From positions 1-19,661 of the forward strand of contig DQGR01000098.1 in assembly GCA_003524845.1 (NCBI GenBank): 19,661 bases of DNA. Direction: 5' to 3'. The first letter of the stretch is position 1. Every line of letters starts with the position of its first letter. Below are positions 6,941 to 13,084 of the stretch, piece after piece. Both the position numbers and the translations under genes were made by a program. Source of the stretch: Patescibacteria group bacterium (GTDB lineage Bacteria > Patescibacteriota > Microgenomatia > UBA10105). The notes beneath the pieces are model-generated. The model had not been told where the DNA came from. It did no database searches and saw only the letters and a program-made list of their open reading frames with translations.

Positions 6941-7345
6941 ATGCCGGTCACTTTTCCTTTTAAAAAAGAAAAATCAGCAATTTTTGGAGTGATACAACGG
7001 CCGATAGCAGAAGTTTTATTTCAGCATACCGAGAAAGATCTTTGGCAACCGATAACGATGCTCGTTGATACCGGTGCGGATTACACTTTATTACCAAAGT
7101 TTTTAGCTTCTGTTCTCGGGGTCAAATTAGTAAAAGAAGTTCGAGTTATTGTAACCAAGGGTGTGGGTGGGCAAAGTAGAGTATTTTTGCTGAAAAAGGC
7201 AGTCAGAGTAAAAATCGGCGACTTCACACGGCAAATTCCAGTGGGGTTCCTCGATAATAATTTCATTCCGCCACTACTTGGTAGACAGGCCTTTCTCGAA
7301 ACCTTTAAAGTAACCTTTGACAGATTTACAGTCACATTTGAATAA
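6941..7345 (+). CDS. Retropepsin-like aspartic protease
   Basis: A 134-residue single-domain aspartic protease of the retropepsin-like clan AA. The active-site segment is TMLVDTGADYTLLP (residues 39-52) with catalytic Asp43, and the second conserved block is PPLLGRQAFLETF (110-122). Enzymes of this clan are half the size of pepsin and work as homodimers, each chain giving one Asp. There is no signal peptide, so it should be cytoplasmic. It begins 1 nt after the DUF5678-like gene. An upstream in-frame start at 6866 would overlap that gene heavily and adds sequence that does not look like protein, so I use ATG 6941. Hairpins at 7375-7434 probably end the transcript. Confidence 0.88.
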   Translation: MPVTFPFKKEKSAIFGVIQRPIAEVLFQHTEKDLWQPITMLVDTGADYTLLPKFLASVLGVKLVKEVRVIVTKGVGGQSRVFLLKKAVRVKIGDFTRQIPVGFLDNNFIPPLLGRQAFLETFKVTFDRFTVTFE

Positions 7346-7374
7346 TAGCAGCGGTTATCGTCGCGCTTCAGGAA

Positions 7375-7434
7375 TTCAGCCAGTAAAATCGCTTACTGCC
7401 TGAACGAATTCGAAGGCTTCGTAGCCTCATTTTT
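7375..7434 (+). terminator. Hairpins and T-run after the retropepsin gene
   Basis: TTCAGcCAGTAA (7375-7386) pairs with TTACTGcCTGAA (7393-7404) with one central mismatch. A second stem, AGGCT (7414-7418) with AGCCT (7423-7427), is followed by CATTTTT. The second stem is short, so this is a plausible but weak intrinsic terminator. The remaining gap to 7519 shows nothing else. Confidence 0.5.
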
Positions 7435-7519
7435 ACACCCAAATCATCGTTTTGGTTTTGTTATCTATAAGGTGTTCACCACCTTTGGCGGTTGATATTG
7501 ATTTTTTCAAAGATCATTC

Positions 7520-8296
7520 CTATTGTTCGAAGGATGAATCAGCGGTATTCAAGAGTGCCACTCGATTGGCATTGATATTTGCTCTAAGCTCGTAAGGCGA
7601 GATCTGATATAAGACACGCTCTAGCTTTGAGTAATAAATGAAGAGTAAAGAGGAAACCGCTCCCGTCGTTGATAGAAATAAACGTGCCAGCTCGTGGTAT
7701 TGATGTAATATTTCATCTCGTAAAATAACTCCAGTAAATCCCGAAATAGATACGAATCCTATACGTGCAGCTAAGGCATATTTTCGATCAACGCTAGCCT
7801 TTAATTGATCAAAATAAGGGAGGCCTATTTCAGAAATACTGTCTGCAGCATGGGAACATTCATGAAGAAGTGTATATTCGAATGAACGACGAGGGATTGT
7901 AGGATTTAAGTTGATAAAAATGGTTGGAATCATTTGGTTTGAGTCAGTGTCTTCATAGGAACCAAATAATCCGGCAGAATTTAAGAGTTGATTTTTTAAA
8001 TTAGAAATTTTATCTTTTTTGCAAATTGTGAAATCGTTGTGAGTAGAAGCAAGTTCAATGAATTCATCAGCAGAGGTAAGTACCAGTGTGCGTTCAATTC
8101 TGTCATTTAATATATCTGGTGTGATAGTTACTTGGTTTTGAATTTGTAGTTCAGCTATAAGTTGACGTAAAATTCTTTTTGTCACTGACTGGATTTCTTG
8201 CGTGTTGTCAAAATCTACTTCTCCTTTTCGCAACAATGGGGTTAAAATATGGTATCCTCTTTCTGGGTTAAATAACAATGGCCTTTCGTACGGCAT
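7520..8296 (-). CDS. Putative membrane HExxH metallopeptidase
   Basis: A 258-residue protein with a zinc motif LLHECSHAAD (His145, Glu146, His149). Two hydrophobic segments follow at about 174-192 and 205-222, then SPYELRANINANR (233-245), where Glu236 could be the third zinc ligand. HExxH, two helices, then ExxA resembles the M48/HtpX plan, but overall similarity is not evident. The N-terminal 140 residues are not recognised and contain no signal peptide. The region looks more AT-rich than its neighbours, suggesting acquisition. It follows prfA by 7 nt on the same strand, in the place where prmC often lies, though nothing here resembles a methyltransferase. Activity is inferred from the motif only. 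Confidence 0.75.
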   Translation of the reverse strand: MPYERPLLFNPERGYHILTPLLRKGEVDFDNTQEIQSVTKRILRQLIAELQIQNQVTITPDILNDRIERTLVLTSADEFIELASTHNDFTICKKDKISNLKNQLLNSAGLFGSYEDTDSNQMIPTIFINLNPTIPRRSFEYTLLHECSHAADSISEIGLPYFDQLKASVDRKYALAARIGFVSISGFTGVILRDEILHQYHELARLFLSTTGAVSSLLFIYYSKLERVLYQISPYELRANINANRVALLNTADSSFEQ

Positions 8297-8303
8297 GGTT
8301 ATG

Positions 8304-9002
8304 TTATGAGATAGAGGCGGCTAGGAATGAAATAATTTTTTCTATCTTTCCATCCAGAATATCTTCAAGCCTGCCCCAGGATTTGTTGACGCGGTGATCG
8401 GTGACTCTATCTTGCGGAAAGTTATAGGTTCTGATTTTTTCGCTCCTCATGCCGCGGCCAATGACTGCCCGGGCTGAACCCAGATTTGCGAGGCGTTTTT
8501 CTTCTTCGAGTTCCCAGAGTTTACCTCTGAGCATTGATAAGGCAAAAGCGCGGTTTTGATGTTGATCTCGTTCAGTCTGACACGAGACGACAATGCCAGT
8601 TGGTTTATGGCGAATGCGGACTGCAGAGGAAACCTTGTTGACGTTTTGACCGCCTTTACCACCGGAACGGAAAAAGCCAAGTTCGAGGTCAGCTGGATTT
8701 ATGGAGATTTCAGTGTCAGGAACTTCCGGTAATACCGCAACCGTTGCGGTTGACGTATGGATGCGGCCAGAACGCTCAGTTTGCGGTACCCGTTGTACCC
8801 GGTGGGTGCCGGCTTCATACTGCAATTTATTGTATGCACCCGGGCCTTTAATGCGGATTGTATCGGTTGATAATTGTGTAACTGCCCAGTTTTGCAAATT
8901 GGCGTAGCGGGTGTACATACGCATGAGATCATTCGCCCAGATTGCCGCTTCCTGGCCCCCGGGTCCGGGACGGAATTCGAGAATAGCGATATCAGTATTC
9001 AT
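8304..9002 (-). CDS. prfA: Peptide chain release factor 1 lacking domain 1
   Basis: A 232-residue class I release factor. The RF1-type codon-recognition motif is RVPQTERSGRIHTS (PxT as Pro-Gln-Thr, residues 73-75), and the peptidyl-tRNA hydrolysis motif is RSGGKGGQNVNKV (Gly-Gly-Gln at 117-119). The C-terminal RTYNFPQDRVTDHR is also typical. Full RF1 is about 350-360 residues; here the chain begins at the equivalent of E. coli residue 105 or so (AILEFRPGPGGQEAA). Only 110 nt of repeat-filled DNA separates it from rpmE, so the missing domain is not upstream. TTG at 9011 is an alternative start. Downstream of rpmE as in many bacteria, which supports orthology to prfA over PrfH. Confidence 0.9.
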   Translation of the reverse strand: MNTDIAILEFRPGPGGQEAAIWANDLMRMYTRYANLQNWAVTQLSTDTIRIKGPGAYNKLQYEAGTHRVQRVPQTERSGRIHTSTATVAVLPEVPDTEISINPADLELGFFRSGGKGGQNVNKVSSAVRIRHKPTGIVVSCQTERDQHQNRAFALSMLRGKLWELEEEKRLANLGSARAVIGRGMRSEKIRTYNFPQDRVTDHRVNKSWGRLEDILDGKIEKIISFLAASIS

Positions 9003-9013
9003 ATTTTTCAAAT

Positions 9014-9105
9014 CTCAAATCCCAGAACTCAATGTCCAATAAAACTGAAATAATAAACCAGTTTACTCCAATAAGTTGGTCATTTAGATTTGAGTTCTGT
9101 GATTT
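9014..9105 (+). repeat. Long imperfect palindrome, copy A of a dispersed repeat
   Basis: Arm AAATCCCAGAACTCAA (9017-9032) pairs with TTGAGTTCTGTGATTT (9090-9105) with one mismatch. Nested arms follow: AATGtCCAA (9031-9039) with TTGGtCATT (9076-9084), and AAACTG (9042-9047) with CAGTTT (9059-9064). The 21 bases at 9014-9034 recur exactly, inverted, at 10470-10490. It fills the rpmE-prfA gap and has no coding potential. Confidence 0.75.
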
Positions 9106-9112
9106 TCTGGTT

Positions 9113-9418
9113 TTATACCCCCATGAGCATTTCTTTGAGGGATTTGGGAGAAGCATCTTCCTGAGGTAAATTGGCTTTTTTGGCTTTTTTGCGCGCTAAT
9201 TCTGGTGCTTTCTTTTTGGCGGTTTCCATTTTCTTCTGAAAACTTTCAATCTTGCCCTCACTATCTGCATAGCGCATTTCACCGGTAAAATACGGGTGGC
9301 ACTGGCTGCAAATATCAACATTAAGCGTCTGTTTGGTTGAACCAATCGTAAAGGTTTTGCCGCAGACACAGGTCACGAGCGTGTCGGTAAACCAGGCGGG
9401 ATGAATTTTCGTTTTCAT
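9113..9418 (-). CDS. rpmE: 50S ribosomal protein bL31 with basic C-terminal tail
   Basis: A 101-residue bL31. MKTKIHPAWF, then CVCGKTFTIGSTKQ and DICSQCHPYFTG are family hallmarks. Four Cys (17, 19, 37, 40) form the zinc site of the C+ form. The usual protein is about 70 residues; here a Lys/Ala-rich tail (about 66-101, FQKKMETAKKKAPELARKK) extends it, a common type of extension in small genomes. The protein bridges the ribosomal subunits. The extended -10 TGtTAAAAT (9435-9427) is 8 nt before the ATG, so the mRNA has little or no leader. prfA lies downstream. Confidence 0.95.
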   Translation of the reverse strand: MKTKIHPAWFTDTLVTCVCGKTFTIGSTKQTLNVDICSQCHPYFTGEMRYADSEGKIESFQKKMETAKKKAPELARKKAKKANLPQEDASPKSLKEMLMGV

Positions 9419-9426
9419 ACCGTTTT

Positions 9427-9435
9427 ATTTTAACA
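9427..9435 (-). promoter_or_regulatory. Extended -10 promoter of rpmE
   Basis: Minus-strand TGtTAAAAT, 8 nt before the ATG. It is the same element as before rpsF (TGgTAAAAT), suggesting a shared promoter type for ribosomal protein genes. Confidence 0.55.
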
Positions 9436-9470
9436 TACCGGCTGCCAAAACGGAATGGGAGAGCGTCAGG

Positions 9471-10391
9471 TTAGTGCCGGCGTTTCTTTCGTTTAAACTC
9501 GGCAATTGTCACACCGAGCGCGATAATGATACAGCCGATTGCGAAGGGTGCGCTCACCGTTTCACCCAGCCAGAACAGGGAGAGCGGGACGCCAAAGATC
9601 GGACCCAGGTAGGAAAAAAGTGATGCCTCGCTGGCCTCAATTGCCTTCAAACCGCGGCCATGCAGGATATAGGCGATAGTTCCGGATAAAATAGCCATAT
9701 ACCAGACTCCCAGATGTGCGCCGTGTGAAGCAGAGGTAAGCGTGCTGACAATTTCCTGAATTGGATAAGTCAGAAACATGAGTGGCACCGTAGTGCATGC
9801 GCCGACAATAAAAGCAGTGTGGGTAATCACGGAAGGGGAAACGCCTTTTTTTAAGATAACCTTTTCAAGCAGGACTACTCCAACGCCGATAAGCAGTGAT
9901 AAAACGACAAAGAAGTTGCCTCTGATGGTTGTTTCCAAAACTCGTGGGGTGGCGGCAAAGACCGGTTCGACGACTGTAACAACAGTTCCCAGGAACGCAA
10001 GAGCCATGCCAAACGTTTCCAGCCGGGTGACCCGTTCCCGAAGCAGGAGTACACCAAACAGTGCGACAAAAATTGGACCCATTGCCGAAATCGTGATGCC
10101 GGCCAGCGAAGTCGTTTCGGCAAATCCGAGAAATAGAAGTCCCAGTGTGACGGTTGAAGTGAGAAAACCGAGTGTTACGGTAGCAATTGCCTTACCAGGA
10201 TTTGTGGGAAATGTCGGTTTAGTCCACCAGAGTAAAGCGATTCCAACAACCGCACTGATGAGAAAGCGGTAGCTTAAGAATATGAGCGGGGGAAATTCAA
10301 ACAGGGTAAACTTAATCACCGGCCCAGCCACGCCCCAGATGATTGCGGTAATCAGGAGAAATGTATAAGCAGTTAAACGACGGTTGCTCAT
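9471..10391 (-). CDS. EamA family transporter (DMT superfamily)
   Basis: A 306-residue membrane protein with about ten hydrophobic helices in two EamA repeats. The first half opens with FLLITAIIWGVAGPVIKFTL and ends near GMALAFLGTVVTVVEP. The second begins near FFVVLSLLIGVGVVLLEK and ends with GCIIIALGVTIAEFKRKK. The positively charged C-terminal tail should be cytoplasmic. The family exports or takes up small metabolites; the substrate cannot be inferred. It is downstream of hisS on the same strand, separated by 103 nt of palindromic repeat. No clear -10 or Shine-Dalgarno precedes the ATG, so its expression may depend on read-through from hisS. Confidence 0.92.
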   Translation of the reverse strand: MSNRRLTAYTFLLITAIIWGVAGPVIKFTLFEFPPLIFLSYRFLISAVVGIALLWWTKPTFPTNPGKAIATVTLGFLTSTVTLGLLFLGFAETTSLAGITISAMGPIFVALFGVLLLRERVTRLETFGMALAFLGTVVTVVEPVFAATPRVLETTIRGNFFVVLSLLIGVGVVLLEKVILKKGVSPSVITHTAFIVGACTTVPLMFLTYPIQEIVSTLTSASHGAHLGVWYMAILSGTIAYILHGRGLKAIEASEASLFSYLGPIFGVPLSLFWLGETVSAPFAIGCIIIALGVTIAEFKRKKRRH

Positions 10392-10400
10392 GGGCAGGAA

Positions 10401-10490
10401 AATCAGAACTCAGAATACAATGACCAGAACTCAACGAGAAAAACAAGGAAACCTCAATTTCTTGTTGGTCATTGAGTTCTGGGATTTGAG
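10401..10490 (-). repeat. Long imperfect palindrome, copy B of a dispersed repeat
   Basis: The segment 10470-10490 is an exact inverted copy of the 21 bases at 9014-9034. Within this copy CAGAACTCA (10404-10412) can pair with TGAGTTCTG (10473-10481), and AATGACCA (10419-10426) with TGGTCATT (10465-10472). It fills the gap between hisS and the EamA gene and begins directly after the hisS stop. Confidence 0.7.
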
Positions 10491-10494
10491 TTCT

Positions 10495-11703
10495 TTATTT
10501 TCTTAGTTCATTAATCACTTCTTCCAGATTCATCTCTTGTTGCGTTTTCTTAAACAGATCTTTCAACTGTACCATGTTTCTACTTAATTCGTCAGGGCCT
10601 TGGATAATGCAAAAGCGGGTACCTTTACGGTCTGCATATTTGAGCTGTTTGTCAATTTTCTTATCGGTTTCTGTATACAATTCCGCTTTGAGTCCAGCAC
10701 TACGCAATGTCTTGACTATAGTTTGCGAGGACTCAAGTTGATTCGGCGCGAAAATGGTAACTAAGACTTGAGAATTAGTTTTGACAATTGGTAAAAGCCC
10801 AAATTCCTCAGCTGCCTCAAGAGTCCGGTCAAACCCCAGCGCAAAACCAGTGCCGGGAATACTGACGCCGGAAATTTGTGCAACCAGTTTATCAAAGCGT
10901 TCGCCGCCGAGGACCGACTGATTTCGAAACCCGGGTATTTCCACTTCCCAGATCGGGCCGGTCGAGTAGCTAAATGAACGGGCAATAGTTGGATCAAACA
11001 CATACCAGTCTTCGGGAAACCCCATTTGTTTGAGGTAATTGAATATTGTTTTGATGGTTTCATTGGGTTGTAAGTTCATGACTGTATTGTAATATTCCTG
11101 TGCCAGAGCCGGAGTGATCCCTTTCTCAACCATATCTTTGACCACACCTGCTTTGCCCAATTTTTTTAGTTTATCAATTGCGACAATTGCTTCGTAAGGA
11201 AGTTTAGTGAGTAACTGCCGGTCATTAACTAAAACTCTGACTTTAGGAAAACCGATTTGGCGGTAAATATCAAGTGATAACGCAATTACCTCGGCATCAG
11301 CTAACGGTGAAGCCACACCAAATATATCGGCATCGCACTGCAGAAATTCGCGATACCGTCCCTTTTGCGGATTTTCCGAGCGGAATGCCGGTTGGATTTG
11401 GTAACGCTTAAAAGGCATCGGCAATTGTTGGGCGTATTCTCCCACAACCCTGCAGGCCGGTACGGTTTGGTCATAGCGCAAGGCTACCTCACGTCCTCCC
11501 TGGTCTTTGAAATTAAAAAACAGTTTTTCATCTTCGCCGATCTGGCCTTTAAACAGTTCCAGAGGTTCGAGTGTCGGCGTTTCCAAAGGGTCAAATCCCC
11601 AGGCCTCAAACGTATCCCGGATTTTGTTAATCAGCCAATTCCGTTTGATTGCCTCCTGGGGCAAAAAGTCCCGAAAGCCTTTGAGAGTTTGAATTTTATT
11701 CAT
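10495..11703 (-). CDS. hisS: Histidine-tRNA ligase
   Basis: A 402-residue class II aminoacyl-tRNA synthetase that charges tRNA-His. Recognisable parts are GFRDFLPQEA (9-18), REVALRYDQTVPACR (71-85), motif 2 with YQIQPAFRSENPQKGRYREF (101-120) followed by QCDADIFG, motif 3 GFALGFDRTLE, and a C-terminal anticodon-binding domain from about 310. The histidine-specific signature, usually RGLDYYTG, reads RSFSYSTG: the Arg remains but several neighbours differ. AAAGGAGG lies 4 nt before the ATG, the best Shine-Dalgarno in the window. The ATG overlaps the TGA of the upstream aminotransferase (ATGA), so translation is coupled. Both genes lie behind the attenuator at 12820-12955. Confidence 0.95.
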   Translation of the reverse strand: MNKIQTLKGFRDFLPQEAIKRNWLINKIRDTFEAWGFDPLETPTLEPLELFKGQIGEDEKLFFNFKDQGGREVALRYDQTVPACRVVGEYAQQLPMPFKRYQIQPAFRSENPQKGRYREFLQCDADIFGVASPLADAEVIALSLDIYRQIGFPKVRVLVNDRQLLTKLPYEAIVAIDKLKKLGKAGVVKDMVEKGITPALAQEYYNTVMNLQPNETIKTIFNYLKQMGFPEDWYVFDPTIARSFSYSTGPIWEVEIPGFRNQSVLGGERFDKLVAQISGVSIPGTGFALGFDRTLEAAEEFGLLPIVKTNSQVLVTIFAPNQLESSQTIVKTLRSAGLKAELYTETDKKIDKQLKYADRKGTRFCIIQGPDELSRNMVQLKDLFKKTQQEMNLEEVINELRK

Positions 11704-12737
11704 AAAACCTCCTTTGAGGGTAACAAGTTTTTCCCTTTAACACAAGCCATAGCTGTATCGAGTTTTTCCAGAAAAAGTTTGTTAGTACGACGGTCTTTGA
11801 TCGATATACGAAAGCCAGTAAGGGGGTTTTTAGGGAAAAATTTTCCATCAATAACTGCAACATCGAGTTTCTTGAGTTCAGTAATAATTACTGAAGCTTG
11901 AGAAGTACAGATAAATAAATTATTAGTCATCGATTTGGACACTCGAAATCCGCGCTGTTGTAATTCTTTAGTTAAAAACTGTCGTTCTTTTTTGAAAAAC
12001 TGAATAGTATTAGTAACGAATTGTTTATCATTAATGGCTGCAACACCAGCTTGAACCGCAACCTCTGATACGGGGAACGGTTGTTGTGTTTCCTTAAGCC
12101 TGGCAATAATTGATTTTGCGCCAATCGCAAATGCAACTCGCAGACCAGCCAAGCCAAATACTTTAGAAAATGTTCGCAAAACTATAACATTGGTTGTTTT
12201 TGTAGCTACAGTTGAAAAAGATTCACCTAAGAATTCACCATTAGTTTCGTCGATGACAGAAATTTCCGGCTTGCAACGTGCTATTAAATCTCTAATTTCA
12301 TCATTATTCAGTGCTTCTCCAGTAGGAGTTTTCGGGTTAGCCAGAAAAAGCAGTCGAGTTCCTTGTTTACACTGAAAACGGCCATTGCCATCAAAAAAGC
12401 ATACTCGTGCGTTTGCAAGCAGAGCTTCTTTGCTAAAGAGTGGAAATGAACCTTTTTCAGTTAAGACACTATCCTGTGGATTGAGAAAGGTTTGGCATAT
12501 TAGTTTAATTAATTGTTCAGATCCGTTGCCTAGAATCACTGCAGATTGTTGTACTGAGAATTTTTGACAAATGCTCTTTATAAGTACGCTTTGTTTTGGG
12601 TATGACGAGATTTCAGCAGCTGATATGTTTCTTAACATTTTTAAAACAACAGGAGAGCAGCCGAGTGGGTTAATACTCAGGCTCATATCAATTGTTTGCT
12701 TTTTGACTTGCGACGCGTAAATTTTTGGTAGTTGCAT
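11700..12737 (-). CDS. HisC/CobD-like PLP aminotransferase
   Basis: A 345-residue fold-type I PLP enzyme. MSLSINPLGCSP (18-29), NGSEQLI (71-77), NPKTPTGE (134-141), IDETNGEF (162-169) and RTFSKVFGLAGLR (188-200) match histidinol-phosphate aminotransferase and the related threonine-phosphate decarboxylase CobD; Lys192 should hold PLP. The SINPLG opening is seen in both. No other histidine or cobalamin gene is nearby. HisC enzymes often also transaminate aromatic amino acids, which could be its main role. The ATG at 12737 has GGAG at 12747-12744, so I prefer it over an ATG at 12749 that abuts a hairpin. It overlaps hisS by 4 nt and is under a His-codon leader, which favours a histidine-related job. 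Confidence 0.85.
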   Translation of the reverse strand: MQLPKIYASQVKKQTIDMSLSINPLGCSPVVLKMLRNISAAEISSYPKQSVLIKSICQKFSVQQSAVILGNGSEQLIKLICQTFLNPQDSVLTEKGSFPLFSKEALLANARVCFFDGNGRFQCKQGTRLLFLANPKTPTGEALNNDEIRDLIARCKPEISVIDETNGEFLGESFSTVATKTTNVIVLRTFSKVFGLAGLRVAFAIGAKSIIARLKETQQPFPVSEVAVQAGVAAINDKQFVTNTIQFFKKERQFLTKELQQRGFRVSKSMTNNLFICTSQASVIITELKKLDVAVIDGKFFPKNPLTGFRISIKDRRTNKLFLEKLDTAMACVKGKNLLPSKEVL

Positions 12738-12747
12738 ATTTTTCTCC

Positions 12748-12781
12748 ATAATCCGCCTCCGCTTACGCTTCTGCGGATTAT
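12748..12781 (-). repeat. Hairpin just upstream of the aminotransferase ribosome-binding site
   Basis: ATAATCCGC (12748-12756) pairs with GCGGATTAT (12773-12781): nine perfect pairs around a 16-nt GC-rich loop. A second stem, 12780-12785 with 12814-12819, lies next to it. The stem ends at the Shine-Dalgarno GGAG. It resembles mobile intergenic hairpins, but could also tune initiation after antitermination. Confidence 0.55.
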
Positions 12782-12819
12782 GCGGTTCTAAGCTTCATTT
12801 CATTCAGCAAGTACCGCAT

Positions 12820-12844
12820 AAAAAAACCCGCCGGTTGGCGGGTT
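12820..12844 (-). terminator. Intrinsic terminator before the aminotransferase-hisS operon
   Basis: On the minus strand AACCCGCC (12844-12837), loop AACC (12836-12833), GGCGGGTT (12832-12825), then TTTTT (12824-12820). The eight-pair GC-rich stem with tetraloop and U-tract is a textbook Rho-independent terminator. It lies about 83 nt before the aminotransferase start and faces into the operon, so it must act as an attenuator or end a short RNA. Confidence 0.92.
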
Positions 12845-12928
12845 CGTTCAAAAGTTGAATACTCTTTACTCCACGAATAACCCACCAACCTGACGAGTTG
12901 GATTATAATGCCAGTTTGAGTTGGTAGG
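12820..12928 (-). promoter_or_regulatory. Translation-coupled attenuator (regions 1-4)
   Basis: Four segments on the minus strand. Region 1 is CCTACCAACT (12928-12919). Region 2 is GGTTGGTGGGTT (12890-12879). Region 3 is AACCCGCCAACC (12844-12833). Region 4 is GGCGGGTT (12832-12825) plus T-run. Regions 1:2 give ten pairs (two G-U). Regions 2:3 give twelve pairs (one U-G). Regions 3:4 are the terminator. 1:2 and 2:3 exclude each other, as do 2:3 and 3:4. Region 1 covers codons 5-8 of the 24-codon leader peptide and region 2 covers codons 17-21, with the Trp-His-Tyr codons between them. A ribosome stalled at His codon 11 would cover region 1 and leave region 2 free to form the antiterminator. 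Confidence 0.8.
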
Positions 12929-12940
12929 TAGACCGTTCAT
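12866..12940 (-). CDS. 24-codon leader peptide of the aminotransferase-hisS operon
   Basis: An ATG (12940-12938) opens a 24-codon frame ending in TAA (12868-12866). The peptide begins MNGLPTNSN, has Trp10-His11-Tyr12 and ends QVGGLFVE. The -10 TATAAT lies exactly 6 nt upstream, so the mRNA should begin at the A of this ATG. Its frame spans attenuator regions 1 and 2 and stops 21 nt before region 3, which is where a control ribosome must stop in his- or trp-type attenuation. Only one His, one Trp and one Tyr codon are present, so histidine is chosen as the sensed amino acid from the downstream hisS, not from codon number. The frame is below normal gene-calling limits. Confidence 0.7.
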   Translation of the reverse strand: MNGLPTNSNWHYNPTRQVGGLFVE

Positions 12941-12946
12941 AAACTC

Positions 12947-12955
12947 ATTATAGCA
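12947..12955 (-). promoter_or_regulatory. Consensus extended -10 promoter of the attenuated operon
   Basis: Minus-strand TGcTATAAT is a perfect extended -10. It lies 6 nt before the leader-peptide ATG and directly after the stop of the 40-residue gene at 12962. No -35 is apparent, as expected for an extended -10 promoter. Confidence 0.75.
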
Positions 12956-12961
12956 CAGTCG

Positions 12962-13084
12962 TTACTTTTTCCGCTTTTTGGGCTTTGACTGCTCTTTTAG
13001 AGTAGGGTAGACGACTATGGTGATAGCCAAGAGTAAAATTGCACTTACAATGTAAAACGTTTCCAGTGGTCCGATGGTAATCAT
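12962..13084 (-). CDS. 40-residue single-helix membrane protein
   Basis: A small frame, below usual length limits, encoding a 40-residue protein. It has a short N-terminus (MITIGPLETF), one strong hydrophobic helix (about residues 11-26, YIVSAILLLAITIVVY) and a very basic tail ending KPKKRKK. By the positive-inside rule the tail is cytoplasmic. The ATG overlaps the TGA of the 65-residue membrane gene (ATGA), so translation is coupled, and AGGGA lies upstream as a Shine-Dalgarno-like site. The coupling and the good topology argue that it is real. Function unknown; it may assemble with the 65-residue partner. Confidence 0.65.
   Translation of the reverse strand: MITIGPLETFYIVSAILLLAITIVVYPTLKEQSKPKKRKK

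Noticed and set aside
8304..9002. PrfH or ArfB-type rescue factor
   Set aside because: The PxT codon-recognition motif is present and the gene lies after rpmE; ArfB lacks this domain and PrfH usually pairs with rtcB. RF1 is the better call.
9778..10272. Plus-strand frame of 164 codons
   Set aside because: It is the complement of the EamA transporter gene and is Thr/Val/Pro-rich, typical of an antisense shadow.
11365..11901. Plus-strand frame of 178 codons
   Set aside because: It is antisense to hisS and the aminotransferase, both clearly real.
12820..12940. T-box riboswitch upstream of hisS
   Set aside because: No T-box consensus (AGGGUGGNACCGCG-like) or specifier stem is present. The alternate pairings and peptide frame explain the region better.
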